Positions 18,628-27,494 of a stretch of 64,000 nt of DNA are shown in pieces; positions within the stretch are counted from its first letter, which is position 1, and each line of letters starts with the position of its first letter. The stretch is from Candidatus Kryptonium thompsonii (lineage in GTDB: Bacteria > Bacteroidota > Ignavibacteria > Kryptoniales > Kryptoniaceae): positions 248,001-312,000 of the forward strand of contig LDXX01000006.1 of NCBI GenBank assembly GCA_001442925.1. Direction: 5' to 3'. The position numbers and the translations under genes were made by a program. The notes below the pieces were generated by a model. It made no database searches and was not told the origin of the DNA. It saw nothing but the letters and a program-made list of their open reading frames with translations.

Positions 18628-18702
18628 TGGGCGGTAGAGGATTCGAACCTCTGGCCTCCACCTTGTAAGGGTGGCGCTCTAAACCAACTGAGCTAACCGC
18701 CC
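18628..18702 (-). tRNA. tRNA-Val (anticodon TAC)
   Basis: On the minus strand the acceptor GGGCGGT pairs with ACCGCCC with A as discriminator. The anticodon stem CCACC/GGTGG encloses the loop CTTACAA (anticodon TAC), and the T arm reads GGTTCGAATCC. CCA is not encoded. Confidence 0.95.
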
Positions 18703-18781
18703 AAGTTCAATTTAAAAATAACAAAAAAGTTTTTTTAAACAAAATCTAATTTACATTTAAAATAAGCAAAAGGAGCAGGTT

Positions 18782-19918
18782 ATGATAAGAAAAATTTTGT
18801 GCCTTCTTGCCTTTGCCTTACCGCTTTTCTCTCAAGAGAAAGTTGAAAGTGTATATGAAAACTTAATTCGGGAGATTTCGCAGAAATATGTTCCCGATAA
18901 AAGGGTTGATGTTTTTGAGGTTGTAATTTATAGGCAAGGTGATGCTTTGATATCAAAGGGCGAAACGACAGTAGAAAAGGCAAAAGCGGAATTAATTTTG
19001 AAATTAAAACAACTTTCTCCAAATGTGGTTGATAGCATTATTGTCTTACCATCTCCGGAGCTTGGCAATAAGATATATGGGGTTGTATCCGTGAGCGTTG
19101 CGAATATGAGGTCAAAACCTATGCATCAAGCTGAGCTTGTCAATCAAGTTTTGATGGGAAGCAATGTTAAGATATTAAAACGACATGGTTATTGGTATTT
19201 CGTTCAAACAGAGCCACCCGAAAGCTATCTTGGATGGGTTGAAGAAGAAGGGTTGAAAATTTTTAATTTAAGTGAATTCGAAGAATGGAAAAGGATAAAA
19301 AAGATAATTTTTGTCGATTACTTCGGTTTCGTCTATTCTCAAAAAGATAAAAAATCTATCCCAGTTAGTGACCTTGTTATGGGTGATGTTCTTGGTGTTG
19401 AAAAATATGAAGGGGAATGGGTTGGTGTTGTTCTACCCGATGGTAGAAGAGGATATGTTGAAAAAGCTCAGATTGATGATTTAGAAAAATGGAGAAAAAG
19501 TTTAAGTTTGAGCACAAGCAGTATAATTAACACCGCTAAAAAGTTTGTTGGTTTTCCTTACCTTTGGGGTGGAACAAGTGTTAAGGGGTTTGACTGTTCA
19601 GGTTTCACTAAGATCGTTTTCAAGATTAATGGCTTTGAGCTTCCACGGGATGCGGATCAACAATCTCGCCTTGGCGTTGAAATTGACCCAGGGAAAGACT
19701 TTGAAAATTTAAAGCCGGGTGATTTGCTATTTTTTGGTCAAAAGTCTGAGGATGGAAAACCCGAAAAAATCACGCATGTTGGTATTTATCTTGGGAATAA
19801 GGAATTTATTCATTGTTCTGGAAAAGTTAGCATTGATAGCTTTGACCCGAAAGCGCCAAATTTTAATGAATATAGATATAAAACATTTGTCAAAGCAAAG
19901 CGATTAATTGAAAAATAA
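18782..19918 (+). CDS. Secreted NlpC/P60 peptidoglycan endopeptidase with SH3-like domains
   Basis: 378 residues. Signal peptide (KILCLLAFALPLFSQ), an N-terminal region of ~75 residues, two SH3-like segments (~100-155 and ~175-235) and a C-terminal NlpC/P60 domain. The catalytic Cys lies in VKGFDCSGFTKIVF (~271), with His in ITHVGIYLG (~333) and a further polar residue in EFIHCSGK. Such enzymes cut D-Glu-diaminopimelate bonds in peptidoglycan stems. Possible alternative substrates cannot be excluded. Confidence 0.9.
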   Translation: MIRKILCLLAFALPLFSQEKVESVYENLIREISQKYVPDKRVDVFEVVIYRQGDALISKGETTVEKAKAELILKLKQLSPNVVDSIIVLPSPELGNKIYGVVSVSVANMRSKPMHQAELVNQVLMGSNVKILKRHGYWYFVQTEPPESYLGWVEEEGLKIFNLSEFEEWKRIKKIIFVDYFGFVYSQKDKKSIPVSDLVMGDVLGVEKYEGEWVGVVLPDGRRGYVEKAQIDDLEKWRKSLSLSTSSIINTAKKFVGFPYLWGGTSVKGFDCSGFTKIVFKINGFELPRDADQQSRLGVEIDPGKDFENLKPGDLLFFGQKSEDGKPEKITHVGIYLGNKEFIHCSGKVSIDSFDPKAPNFNEYRYKTFVKAKRLIEK

Positions 19919-19930
19919 AATTGTCATAAA

Positions 19931-21103
19931 TTGCTCACAAATCCAACCGAAATTTTTGGGTATCTTGTTTTTTTAATTTTTGTGATTTATAAGGCAAGCA
20001 ATGTAAAATTCTTATCGAAATTTTTTAAGTATCTCCCGCCTGTAATTTGGGTTTATTTCCTTCCAATGCTTTCATCAGCGGTTGGCATAATTCCAAGGGA
20101 GTCTGAGTTTTACGTTTGGACAAGAACTTATCTTTTGCCTTCTGCGCTTGCTTTGCTTTTGCTTTCTGCCAATATACCTGTTGTGGTAAAACTCGGTTTC
20201 AAGGCTATAATTATGTTTTTTACTGGCTCGTTTGGTATTATCATTGGTGGTCCAATAGTTATGCTAATTTTTAAACATTGGCTGCCGGTAGATGCATGGA
20301 AGGGTATTGGTGCATTATCTGGAAGTTGGATCGGTGGAAGCGCGACAATGCTTGCAGTAGCTCAAAGCATCGGGACGCCCGAGTCGCTTCTTGCACCATT
20401 GATAGTTGTCGATACCGTAGTTGGTTATGGATGGATGGGTGTTGTCATATTTTTATCAGCATATCAGGATAAGGTTGATGAATTTAATCGCGTTGATAAA
20501 ACAATTTTGGTGGAATTAAATAAAAAAGTCCAAGAGTTAAAAGAATCTAAAAAGAGATTCTTAAATTTTATCGATTTTGCAACTATGATTTTTATCGCGT
20601 TTGCAGTTGGAATTTTGTCTTTAAAAGCTGGAAATTTATTACCTGAGATAGGCGTGATAATAACTCACTATACATGGGGAATTATAATTGCAACTTCGAT
20701 CGGCGTCATCTTATCTTTTACTAAATTGTCAGAACTTGAACATTCCGGCTCGACTCATGTTGGAAACTTTATGCTTTATCTTTTGCTTGCCTCGGTCGGT
20801 GCAAGAGCCAATATTCAGGGCATATTTGATACTCCCGTTTTTATGCTTATGGGCGTTATTTGGATATTAATACATGCGACATGTTTATTTGTTGTCGGTA
20901 GATTGATAAAAGCTCCAATGTTTTTAATGGCGACAAGCAGTCAAGCCAACATCGGAGGTCCCGTCACGGCTCCAATTGTTGCCTCAGTTTATCAAAGTGC
21001 ACTTGCTCCCGTCGGTCTCCTTATGGCAGTTGCCGGAAATATATTCGGAATCTATGGCGGACTTCTCTGTTCCCAACTTTGCTATCTGGTATCAAAGCTA
21101 TGA
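19931..21103 (+). CDS. DUF819 family integral membrane protein
   Basis: 390 residues with about ten to twelve hydrophobic segments. The pattern of the first half (ALLLLSANIPVVVKLGFKA, SWIGGSATMLAVAQSIGTPE) and the C-terminal ATSSQANIGGPVTAPIVASV are typical of DUF819 (YjcL-like) proteins, which resemble transporters but have no assigned substrate. The start is a TTG, the first start codon after an in-frame stop. It follows the NlpC gene by 12 nt. Confidence 0.85.
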   Translation: MLTNPTEIFGYLVFLIFVIYKASNVKFLSKFFKYLPPVIWVYFLPMLSSAVGIIPRESEFYVWTRTYLLPSALALLLLSANIPVVVKLGFKAIIMFFTGSFGIIIGGPIVMLIFKHWLPVDAWKGIGALSGSWIGGSATMLAVAQSIGTPESLLAPLIVVDTVVGYGWMGVVIFLSAYQDKVDEFNRVDKTILVELNKKVQELKESKKRFLNFIDFATMIFIAFAVGILSLKAGNLLPEIGVIITHYTWGIIIATSIGVILSFTKLSELEHSGSTHVGNFMLYLLLASVGARANIQGIFDTPVFMLMGVIWILIHATCLFVVGRLIKAPMFLMATSSQANIGGPVTAPIVASVYQSALAPVGLLMAVAGNIFGIYGGLLCSQLCYLVSKL

Positions 21104-21108
21104 ATTTT

Positions 21109-21630
21109 CTACTCCAAATCCTCTGGGTCAATTTTGCGAAGTAAAAATTTATGAATTTCTGCCTTAACTTGATAATCCATAGAGATTAACATAACTATTG
21201 CCTTCGTAGTGCTAACTTTCTCAACGACGCCGACAAAACCTTTTAACGGACCGTCAACCACGACTATATAATCCCCTGGACAAAACTCTTCCAAGGTGCA
21301 ATTTTCAGGAATATAAATATGGTTATTTCCATTTATTCTTTCCTTTATGGTTTCAACGATTGATTCTTTGATTGGTTTTGGTCTGCCATTAACACCCAAA
21401 ATTTTCCTTACCCCTCGCGTGTAGATGACAAGGTCAAATAAACTCGGACTTAATTTTGCAAAGACATAACAGGGGAAAAGCGGAACGGTGACTTTTTTTC
21501 TTTTTTCTCTGACGATGCGAATCTCTTGAATTTTTGGGTTAAAGACTTCGATGTTGGCAGAACTTAAATATAATTCAACAAGATTTTCCTGCTTTGATTT
21601 AGTTTGAAGGACATACCAATTTAGTTCCAT
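21109..21630 (-). CDS. UpxY/RfaH-type NusG paralogue (transcription antiterminator)
   Basis: 173 residues from ATG 21630; a longer frame starts at TTG 21651, but those bases contain GGAGGTGC, which is better read as ribosome binding site (spacing is long, about 12 nt). The N-terminal NGN domain shows NWYVLQTKSKQENLVELYL and VPLFPCYVFAKL; the C-terminal KOW domain shows CPGDYIVVVDGPLKGFVGVVE. UpxY proteins let RNA polymerase read through long polysaccharide operons. It follows the polysaccharide tyrosine kinase on the same strand, 143 nt away. No glycosyltransferase genes are in the window, so its target operon would be elsewhere. Confidence 0.85.
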   Translation of the reverse strand: MELNWYVLQTKSKQENLVELYLSSANIEVFNPKIQEIRIVREKRKKVTVPLFPCYVFAKLSPSLFDLVIYTRGVRKILGVNGRPKPIKESIVETIKERINGNNHIYIPENCTLEEFCPGDYIVVVDGPLKGFVGVVEKVSTTKAIVMLISMDYQVKAEIHKFLLRKIDPEDLE

Positions 21631-21773
21631 CTTTTTTGCCAGCACCTCCAATATAGTTTATTTTCAAAGCGAAAAAATTTTCACCTTAATTATTTAAAAA
21701 TCAATCCCGCCGTTTAAGAGAATTAAAATCTTTACTGATTAGGCGGTTTTGATTATCCCATTGCTACTTAATC

Positions 21774-24107
21774 TTAAGCGTTTCCCTCGCCCTTTTCTCT
21801 ATCTGCCCCGTAATAGTCATAATATCTATAGTAGCGGTAGTATCTGTAGTAAGTCCCGTATGTTGCACTTGCATCAAAGTTATTTAATAGAACACCGATT
21901 ACATTGCCTTCCACTCGTTGGATCATTTCGCGGGCTTTGTCAAGCACATCAATTTCTGTTTTTCCAGCTGAGGCAACAAGCAAAACACCATCGACTTGAT
22001 TTGCAAGAATTAGTGCATCCGCTACCGCAACAAGTGGTGGCGTGTCAAAAACAACGAGGTCGTAATTTGATTTAAGATATTCGACGAATTTTTTCATCTT
22101 TTCTGAGCCAAGAAGTTCAGACGGATTTGGTGGTACAACACCACAAGGAATAAGATAAAGATTTTCAATATCTGTTTTTCTAAAAATCTCATCAAGTTCA
22201 GCTCTTTCAAATAGATAATCCGTAAGTCCGGGCTCTCTTTTGACTCCAAAAACCCTGTGTAGGACAGGACGTCTTAAGTCTGCATCAACAAGAACAGTTT
22301 TTAGATTTGCCTTTGCCATTGTAATTGCAAGATTTGAAGAAGTTGTTGATTTACCTTCTTTGGGTGCACTGCTCGCAACAACGATTGATTTAATTTTTCT
22401 ATCAAGCTTTGCAAATTGGATTCCAGTTCTCAAGACTCTATAAGCCTCTGCAACTGGTGACTTTGGGTTAAGGTGAGTTATCAAATGAGCAGCTATATTT
22501 CTGCCTTCGTCTTTCTTTAATTGTTTACCGTCAAGTTTAACTTCAACTTCGATTACGGGTATGGCTGATAGCACTGTGAAACCACGTTTTTCAAGTTGCT
22601 CAGGTGACCTCACCGTTCTATCAAAGAATTCTCTGACGAAAACGATCGTTACACCTAATCCAAGCCCCAAAACGATGCCTATTATCAAATTCAAATGAAC
22701 TTTTGGACTTACAGGCTTTATCCCAGGAGTTGCATAGTCAATTATTTGAACATATCCAAATTGTGAACGCTCTGCGATCATCGCTTCCTGATATTTTTCC
22801 TCAATCAAAAGGTAAAGTTTTTCATTGCTTAATCTTGTGCGCTCAAGTCGAGCATAATCAATTAGCTTTGACGGTATCGTTTCAAACTTTTTGTTAAGTT
22901 GCTCGATTAGCCTATCAAGTTCTTTTTTCCTCGCCTCATAAGCACTCAGTTCAATCTCAGTGAGCAAAATTTTTTGCTTCAACTCTTTAACAAATCCAGT
23001 CGGATCATAGGACTGTGTCCCTGGGCTTCCTGAGCTTGCAAAACCAATTTTCAAAAATTCGGATATTTTATCTTGTAGTTTCTTTCTTAACGAAGCAAGT
23101 TGTTCATCAATTTCTCTCAAACTCTTGTTCAAAACCTCCTTGCTTCCAACTTTTGGATTTTGGGCAATTATTTGATCTCTTGTTACCTCAAGTTTGGCTA
23201 TTTCTTCTTGCAGATACTTTATGTATGGATCAAGCGCCTCTGTTGCAACCTTTACAAATTCTGGTTCGATTTGTTTTATCTGTTCAAGGTATGAATCCAA
23301 TTTTCTCTTCGCAGATGATATATCAACGATGGTTTCACCGCGCTTTGATTCAAGGTCTGAAAGTTGCTTGATAAGTTCTTTCGATTCCTCATCAAGCGCC
23401 ACTACACCAGCCTGTTTCATATAATTTTCAAGTTGAGCTTCCGCTTGGCGCAAGAGTTTCCTTTTTTCAGCAAGTTGTTCTTCAAGAAACATTCTTACGC
23501 TTCTTGATTCATTTCTGCTCATCATAAGGTTACTCTCATAGTAGGAATCCGCGAAGGTATTGGCAATTAAAGCCGCTTCTTTAGGGTTTTTGCTTCTAAC
23601 TGTAATTTTAATTATGTCAGCATCACGGGGGGATTCGATTTTAACATCCTCTTTAAATCTCTCAAGGATTGTTTCAATTTTTGCAAATGGTTTTATTCCC
23701 TCTTTTAATTCTTTTTTCGATGGGAGTATCACAAGGATTGTGTCTTTCTTATTTTCAGGGTCGACATAAACTCTTTCGATCAACTTCTTTGCTACTGCCT
23801 CGGCAAGGGAACGGCTTTTTAGTATCTCTATCTCATTTTTAATATTTCTTTGCTCCGATAGCCCAGTTATATCAAATGCCTCTGTTAACCCTACCCCCTT
23901 TTTCCCTTTTTCTATCAAAACTACGGCTGTTGATTCATAAATTGGGTCCTGCATAAATGTAAATGTCGCTGTTGCAAGAACAACCAAAATAAACACGAGA
24001 ATTATGAGCCATTTGCCCCTGTAAAGAACTTGTATAACTTCGTATAAATTAATGGTCTCTTCTTCAGTTTGAAAAAAAGTTTGCCCGTTGGTATTTATTT
24101 TTTCCAT
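21774..24107 (-). CDS. Polysaccharide copolymerase-tyrosine autokinase (Wzc/BY-kinase fusion)
   Basis: 777 residues. N-terminal Wzz domain with a membrane segment (~32-52), a long periplasmic coiled-coil part with G-rich GNVR-type region, a second membrane segment (~467-487), then the cytoplasmic BY-kinase. Walker A is SSAPKEGKST (~580), A' is VLVDADLRRP and Walker B is LVVFDTPP. The C-terminus is a Tyr cluster (YYRYYRYYRYYDYYG), the autophosphorylation site in this class. It controls export and chain length of capsular or exopolysaccharide. It has its own promoter, divergent from flhF. Confidence 0.92.
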   Translation of the reverse strand: MEKINTNGQTFFQTEEETINLYEVIQVLYRGKWLIILVFILVVLATATFTFMQDPIYESTAVVLIEKGKKGVGLTEAFDITGLSEQRNIKNEIEILKSRSLAEAVAKKLIERVYVDPENKKDTILVILPSKKELKEGIKPFAKIETILERFKEDVKIESPRDADIIKITVRSKNPKEAALIANTFADSYYESNLMMSRNESRSVRMFLEEQLAEKRKLLRQAEAQLENYMKQAGVVALDEESKELIKQLSDLESKRGETIVDISSAKRKLDSYLEQIKQIEPEFVKVATEALDPYIKYLQEEIAKLEVTRDQIIAQNPKVGSKEVLNKSLREIDEQLASLRKKLQDKISEFLKIGFASSGSPGTQSYDPTGFVKELKQKILLTEIELSAYEARKKELDRLIEQLNKKFETIPSKLIDYARLERTRLSNEKLYLLIEEKYQEAMIAERSQFGYVQIIDYATPGIKPVSPKVHLNLIIGIVLGLGLGVTIVFVREFFDRTVRSPEQLEKRGFTVLSAIPVIEVEVKLDGKQLKKDEGRNIAAHLITHLNPKSPVAEAYRVLRTGIQFAKLDRKIKSIVVASSAPKEGKSTTSSNLAITMAKANLKTVLVDADLRRPVLHRVFGVKREPGLTDYLFERAELDEIFRKTDIENLYLIPCGVVPPNPSELLGSEKMKKFVEYLKSNYDLVVFDTPPLVAVADALILANQVDGVLLVASAGKTEIDVLDKAREMIQRVEGNVIGVLLNNFDASATYGTYYRYYRYYRYYDYYGADREKGEGNA

Positions 24108-24157
24108 GGATTTTTAAGAACAAGTTTTGTTTTTACCCGTAATTTCACATCAAACTC

Positions 24158-24186
24158 AATATAAAAATTTTAAAAATAAAAGTCAA
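24158..24186 (-). promoter_or_regulatory. Sigma-70-type promoter of the tyrosine autokinase gene
   Basis: On the minus strand TTGACT (24186-24181) and TATATT (24163-24158) are separated by exactly 17 nt, giving a start near 24151 and a leader of ~44 nt. Confidence 0.6.
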
Positions 24187-24366
24187 GAGCGGGTAATAAA
24201 CCTCGCAAATTAATTTACTAACCTATCGTCGCTAATTTTGTGATGGGGATTACAATTCTCTGCATTGTGTAAAAATCCGCGCCATCTGCTCAATATTAGC
24301 CATTTTTTTAAAGTTAGATGCTTTTAAAATTGAAAAAGTTTAAGGAAATCGTAAGGGTAGGAGCTA
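24187..24366. other. Divergent wzc-flhF intergenic region with dyad at 24238-24255
   Basis: No gene is visible in this stretch. It holds one clear dyad, TTGTGAT-GGGG-ATTACAA (24238-24255, one mismatch between half-sites), located ~140-155 nt upstream of the predicted flhF start and ~85 nt upstream of the kinase promoter start. A related half-site (TTGTGTAA) follows near 24267. It is well placed for a regulator acting on both genes; the binder is unknown. Confidence 0.35.
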
Positions 24367-24382
24367 TGGCACAGCCTTTGAA
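24367..24382 (+). promoter_or_regulatory. Imperfect sigma-54 promoter before flhF
   Basis: TGGCAC-AGCCT-TTGAA matches the -24 element fully, but the -12 GC is GA. The predicted start near 24394 lies 34 nt before the flhF ATG. Flagellar operons are sigma-54-dependent in many diderms. Weaker than the two perfect sites in this window. Confidence 0.45.
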
Positions 24383-24427
24383 ATAGTATAAATTTGAAGT
24401 TAAACAAAAGCACAAATGGAAATTTAA

Positions 24428-25621
24428 ATGAAGATTAAAAAGTTTGTTGCACCAACGCTAAAGGAAGCCACTGAAATCATGAAAAGGGAGCTTGGGGAGG
24501 AGGCTATAATTCTCGGCACGAGAAGGATTAAGCAGCCAGGAATTTTCGGTTTTTTGAAGCCAGAGTTGATAGAGATTGTCGGTGCAGTTGAGGATGAGAA
24601 AATTTTTAAACATAAAAGCAATGGTGAAGATATTCCTGGTAACACAGTTGATCTTTTGAAGAAAATGAGCAAGGATATTGAAGCAAGGCGGAAAAATTCA
24701 AGCGAAGAAATAGACGCGGAACCATTTGAGAAGTATGATTATAGCGAGATAAAAAGCGAGATTGAGGAAGTAAAACAGGCATTAAATCAGATAACTGAGC
24801 ATTTAAAGTATAAAAGCTCAATTCAATATCCTGCGGCTTTGAGAAAGGCATTTGTTAATCTGATCGAGAAAGAAGTTGAAGAGGGGCTTGCAAATAAAAT
24901 TGCCCGCGCAGTGCTTACGAATTTGAGTGGGGATGAGTTGAGGAACGAAAAGCGGGTCGAGGAGGAGATAATAAAAATAATTTCGGAGTTGGTGAAATTT
25001 TCAAAGCCAGTTAAGCCAGTCCGAAGAAAAACATTTGTGCTTGCATTTGTTGGACCAACTGGGGTTGGGAAAACGACAACAGTTGCAAAATTGGCAGCAA
25101 TTTATAGGCTATTTGAAAATGCAAAGGTGGCGCTGATCTCAGCGGATACCTATAGAATAGCGGCGATTGAACAGCTTCAAACATTTGCAAATATCGCAAA
25201 CATCCCAATGGATGTTGCTTATACTTCAGAGGACATGGCACGCCTTGTGAGAAAGCACCAAGACAAAGATATAATTTTGATTGATACGGTTGGAAGAAAC
25301 CAAAGGCAATCAGAGCACATTTTTGAGCTTGCAAAGTTTATAAAAAGTGCCGATCCCGATGAGGTGCACCTTGTTCTAAGTGCAACATCAAGTTATAAAA
25401 ATATGATCGATGTTTACAATCGATTTAAGGTTTTAGTTCCAAATAGATTGCTATTTTCAAAGGTAGATGAAGCTATTTGTCTGGGTTATATTCTTAACAT
25501 GGCTTACAAGACAAAGCTCCCACTTTCGTATATCACAACTGGTCAAAATGTTCCTGACGATATAGCAGTTGCTGAGCCGAAGGTGATTGCAAACTTAATT
25601 TATAAGGAAGTTTTGCTATGA
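24428..25621 (+). CDS. flhF: Flagellar biosynthesis GTPase FlhF
   Basis: 397 residues. The N-terminus (KIKKFVAPTLKEATEIMKRE, GEEAIILGTRRIKQPG) is the FlhF signature; the SRP-type NG GTPase follows, with FVGPTGVGKTTTVAKL near 206 and the DTVGRNQ motif near 288. FlhF recruits the first flagellar components to the pole. It opens the flagellar operon and overlaps flhG by 4 nt. Confidence 0.95.
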   Translation: MKIKKFVAPTLKEATEIMKRELGEEAIILGTRRIKQPGIFGFLKPELIEIVGAVEDEKIFKHKSNGEDIPGNTVDLLKKMSKDIEARRKNSSEEIDAEPFEKYDYSEIKSEIEEVKQALNQITEHLKYKSSIQYPAALRKAFVNLIEKEVEEGLANKIARAVLTNLSGDELRNEKRVEEEIIKIISELVKFSKPVKPVRRKTFVLAFVGPTGVGKTTTVAKLAAIYRLFENAKVALISADTYRIAAIEQLQTFANIANIPMDVAYTSEDMARLVRKHQDKDIILIDTVGRNQRQSEHIFELAKFIKSADPDEVHLVLSATSSYKNMIDVYNRFKVLVPNRLLFSKVDEAICLGYILNMAYKTKLPLSYITTGQNVPDDIAVAEPKVIANLIYKEVLL

Positions 25622-26469
25622 TCGTTGATCAAGCTGAAAAGTTAAGAAGCATTGTTTCTGAAAGAATAAACCAGCGAAGCCGATCCGCACATGTAATCGC
25701 AGTTGGAAGTGGCAAAGGTGGCTGTGGGAAAACAAATATAACATTAAACCTTGGATTGATCTTAAGTAAAAATAAGAAAAAAGTTTTAATCTATGATGCA
25801 GACCTTAACCTTGCAAACATGGATATTTTGCTTGGCATCACACCGAAATTTAGATTTCTTGATTTCATCCGTGGTGAGGTTGGAATTGAAGATGTTTTAA
25901 TTGAAATAAGGGAAAACCTTAAACTTATTCCTGCCAATTCAGGAGTTGTAAATTTCCCTAAAATCTCAGGCGAAAGATTAATTCAGGTTATTAATGAAGT
26001 TTTAAATTTTGAGGAAAAGTTTGATTTCATTCTAATTGATACCCCAGCTGGAATATCGGAAGAAGTTATAAAACTTCTTGGCTTCTCGGATGATTATATA
26101 CTTGTTGTTACGCCTGAGCCCACTTCAGTTATGGATGCGTATGCGGTTATAAAGATTGTTTATTACCAAACTGGAAAAGCAAATGCAAAGCTAATTGTCA
26201 ACAATGTCAACGGCTCTGTAGATCCATCAGATATTGCAAATAGGTTATCACTTGCAGCGGAAAAATTTCTTGGTGTGCGAGTAGATTATATTGGTTCAGT
26301 TCCTACTGACTTTGTCGTCCCCAAGTCCGTAATGATGCAGAAACCATTCGTTGAGGCATTCCCAAGATCCGCAGCTTCCATCGCTTTAAATAAAATTGCA
26401 ATGAAACTTTTATCCCTTAATGGAGTTAAAAAGCAAAACTCATTTTTCGGGAGGTTAATGGAGCTATGA
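25618..26469 (+). CDS. flhG: MinD-like ATPase FlhG (FleN/YlxH)
   Basis: 283 residues. Deviant Walker A GSGKGGCGKTN near residue 30, YDADLNLANMDILLG, and Walker B FILIDTPAGI. It limits flagellar number together with FlhF. The N-terminal QAEKLRSIVSERINQ resembles the segment that stimulates FlhF GTPase. It overlaps flhF and the next small gene by 4 nt each. Confidence 0.94.
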   Translation: MIVDQAEKLRSIVSERINQRSRSAHVIAVGSGKGGCGKTNITLNLGLILSKNKKKVLIYDADLNLANMDILLGITPKFRFLDFIRGEVGIEDVLIEIRENLKLIPANSGVVNFPKISGERLIQVINEVLNFEEKFDFILIDTPAGISEEVIKLLGFSDDYILVVTPEPTSVMDAYAVIKIVYYQTGKANAKLIVNNVNGSVDPSDIANRLSLAAEKFLGVRVDYIGSVPTDFVVPKSVMMQKPFVEAFPRSAASIALNKIAMKLLSLNGVKKQNSFFGRLMEL

Positions 26470-26687
26470 GAGCTGTGATATTTCAAATAGGCTTACTTTT
26501 ATTTTTTGTTTCAATTGTAACTCTATGGTTGCAGGGAATGGACATAATAATTGCCCTTGCTAAATCTTTTATCTTGTTCGTTATGTCAACATTAATGATG
26601 TTTTTGATAGCGTATTTATTTGTCTTTTTGAAAAAGGGTGAGGTTGGGAAAGATGAGATTTCAAATTCAAATGGTTTAAAAAGCTGA
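26466..26687 (+). CDS. Small membrane protein between flhG and fliA
   Basis: 73 residues with two hydrophobic segments (~5-22 and ~30-54) and a charged C-terminal tail. It overlaps flhG by 4 nt and precedes fliA by 28 nt, so it is surely part of the operon. I do not recognise it; small membrane proteins at this place are known from other flagellar operons. Function unknown. Confidence 0.75.
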   Translation: MRAVIFQIGLLLFFVSIVTLWLQGMDIIIALAKSFILFVMSTLMMFLIAYLFVFLKKGEVGKDEISNSNGLKS

Positions 26688-26715
26688 AGCGTTAAAAATT
26701 TACAGGGATTAGAAG

Positions 26716-27492
26716 ATGTTTGCGGATTCTATCAATAGGGAACAAAGTGAAACGCCAGAAAATCTTCTCAAAATTTACAGGAAGAGCCGTGATCCTGAGA
26801 TAAAGAAAAAGTTGATGGCATTTTACATCAATTTTGTAAGGGGAATTGTCCGAAAGATGGGGTTGAGCTATGCTGGTGCGTTGCTTGGGGAAGAAGACCT
26901 TGTTAACATCGGGATGATTGGTTTGAGTGATGCGATTGATAAGTTTGACCCTTCGGTTGGGGTTAAATTTGAAACATATGCTTATACAAGAATTAGGGGT
27001 AGTATAATTGACGAGATAAGGAGGATAGATAATCTTCCAAGGTCTGTGAGAAATAAAATTGATCAAATAGACAGAGCCAGGATAAGGGTTGAGAATAAAG
27101 TTGGGGACATAGCGGGGAATTCACTCATTGCAGATGAGGCGGGTTTGACAATTGAGGAATATAATCAAATTACGGCGCTTGAGCATGCATCGAAAAATAT
27201 ATCTTTCAACTTAACAGTTGGTGAAAGCACAGAACTTGGTGAGTTTGTTAAAAGCGAGGATAAAAATCCAGAGGAAAATTTGATTGAAAATGAAATTAAG
27301 CAGGCGATATCTGAGGAATTGAAGAAGCTCTCGGAGAAGGAACGATTGGTTCTTGTGCTTTATTATTACGAAGAGTTAACATTCAAAGAGATCGCTGATG
27401 TCTTGAAATTAAGCGAATCGAGGATATCGCAATTGCATTCAAATGCTTTGAAAAAAATTCGCGCTTCATTGAAAAGCAAATTCGCATTTTAA
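26716..27492 (+). CDS. fliA: RNA polymerase sigma factor FliA (sigma-28)
   Basis: 258 residues with region 2 (GEEDLVNIGMIGLSDAIDKFD, FETYAYTRIRGSIIDEIRR, residues ~60-107), region 3 and region 4 (LSEKERLVLVLYYYEELTFK followed by the HTH LSESRISQLHSNALKKIR). It reads late flagellar promoters. A perfect sigma-28 consensus occurs at 29895-29921 within the same operon. Confidence 0.95.
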   Translation: MFADSINREQSETPENLLKIYRKSRDPEIKKKLMAFYINFVRGIVRKMGLSYAGALLGEEDLVNIGMIGLSDAIDKFDPSVGVKFETYAYTRIRGSIIDEIRRIDNLPRSVRNKIDQIDRARIRVENKVGDIAGNSLIADEAGLTIEEYNQITALEHASKNISFNLTVGESTELGEFVKSEDKNPEENLIENEIKQAISEELKKLSEKERLVLVLYYYEELTFKEIADVLKLSESRISQLHSNALKKIRASLKSKFAF

Positions 27493-27494
27493 AT

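Noticed and set aside
24366-24386. Six-codon frame (ATG to TAG) with GTAGGAG upstream, before flhF
   Set aside because: It coincides with the sigma-54-like element, would lie upstream of the predicted transcript start, and is too short to judge.
25236-25251. TGGCACGCCTTG inside flhF as a sigma-54 promoter
   Set aside because: The -12 element is out of register and the site is mid-gene.
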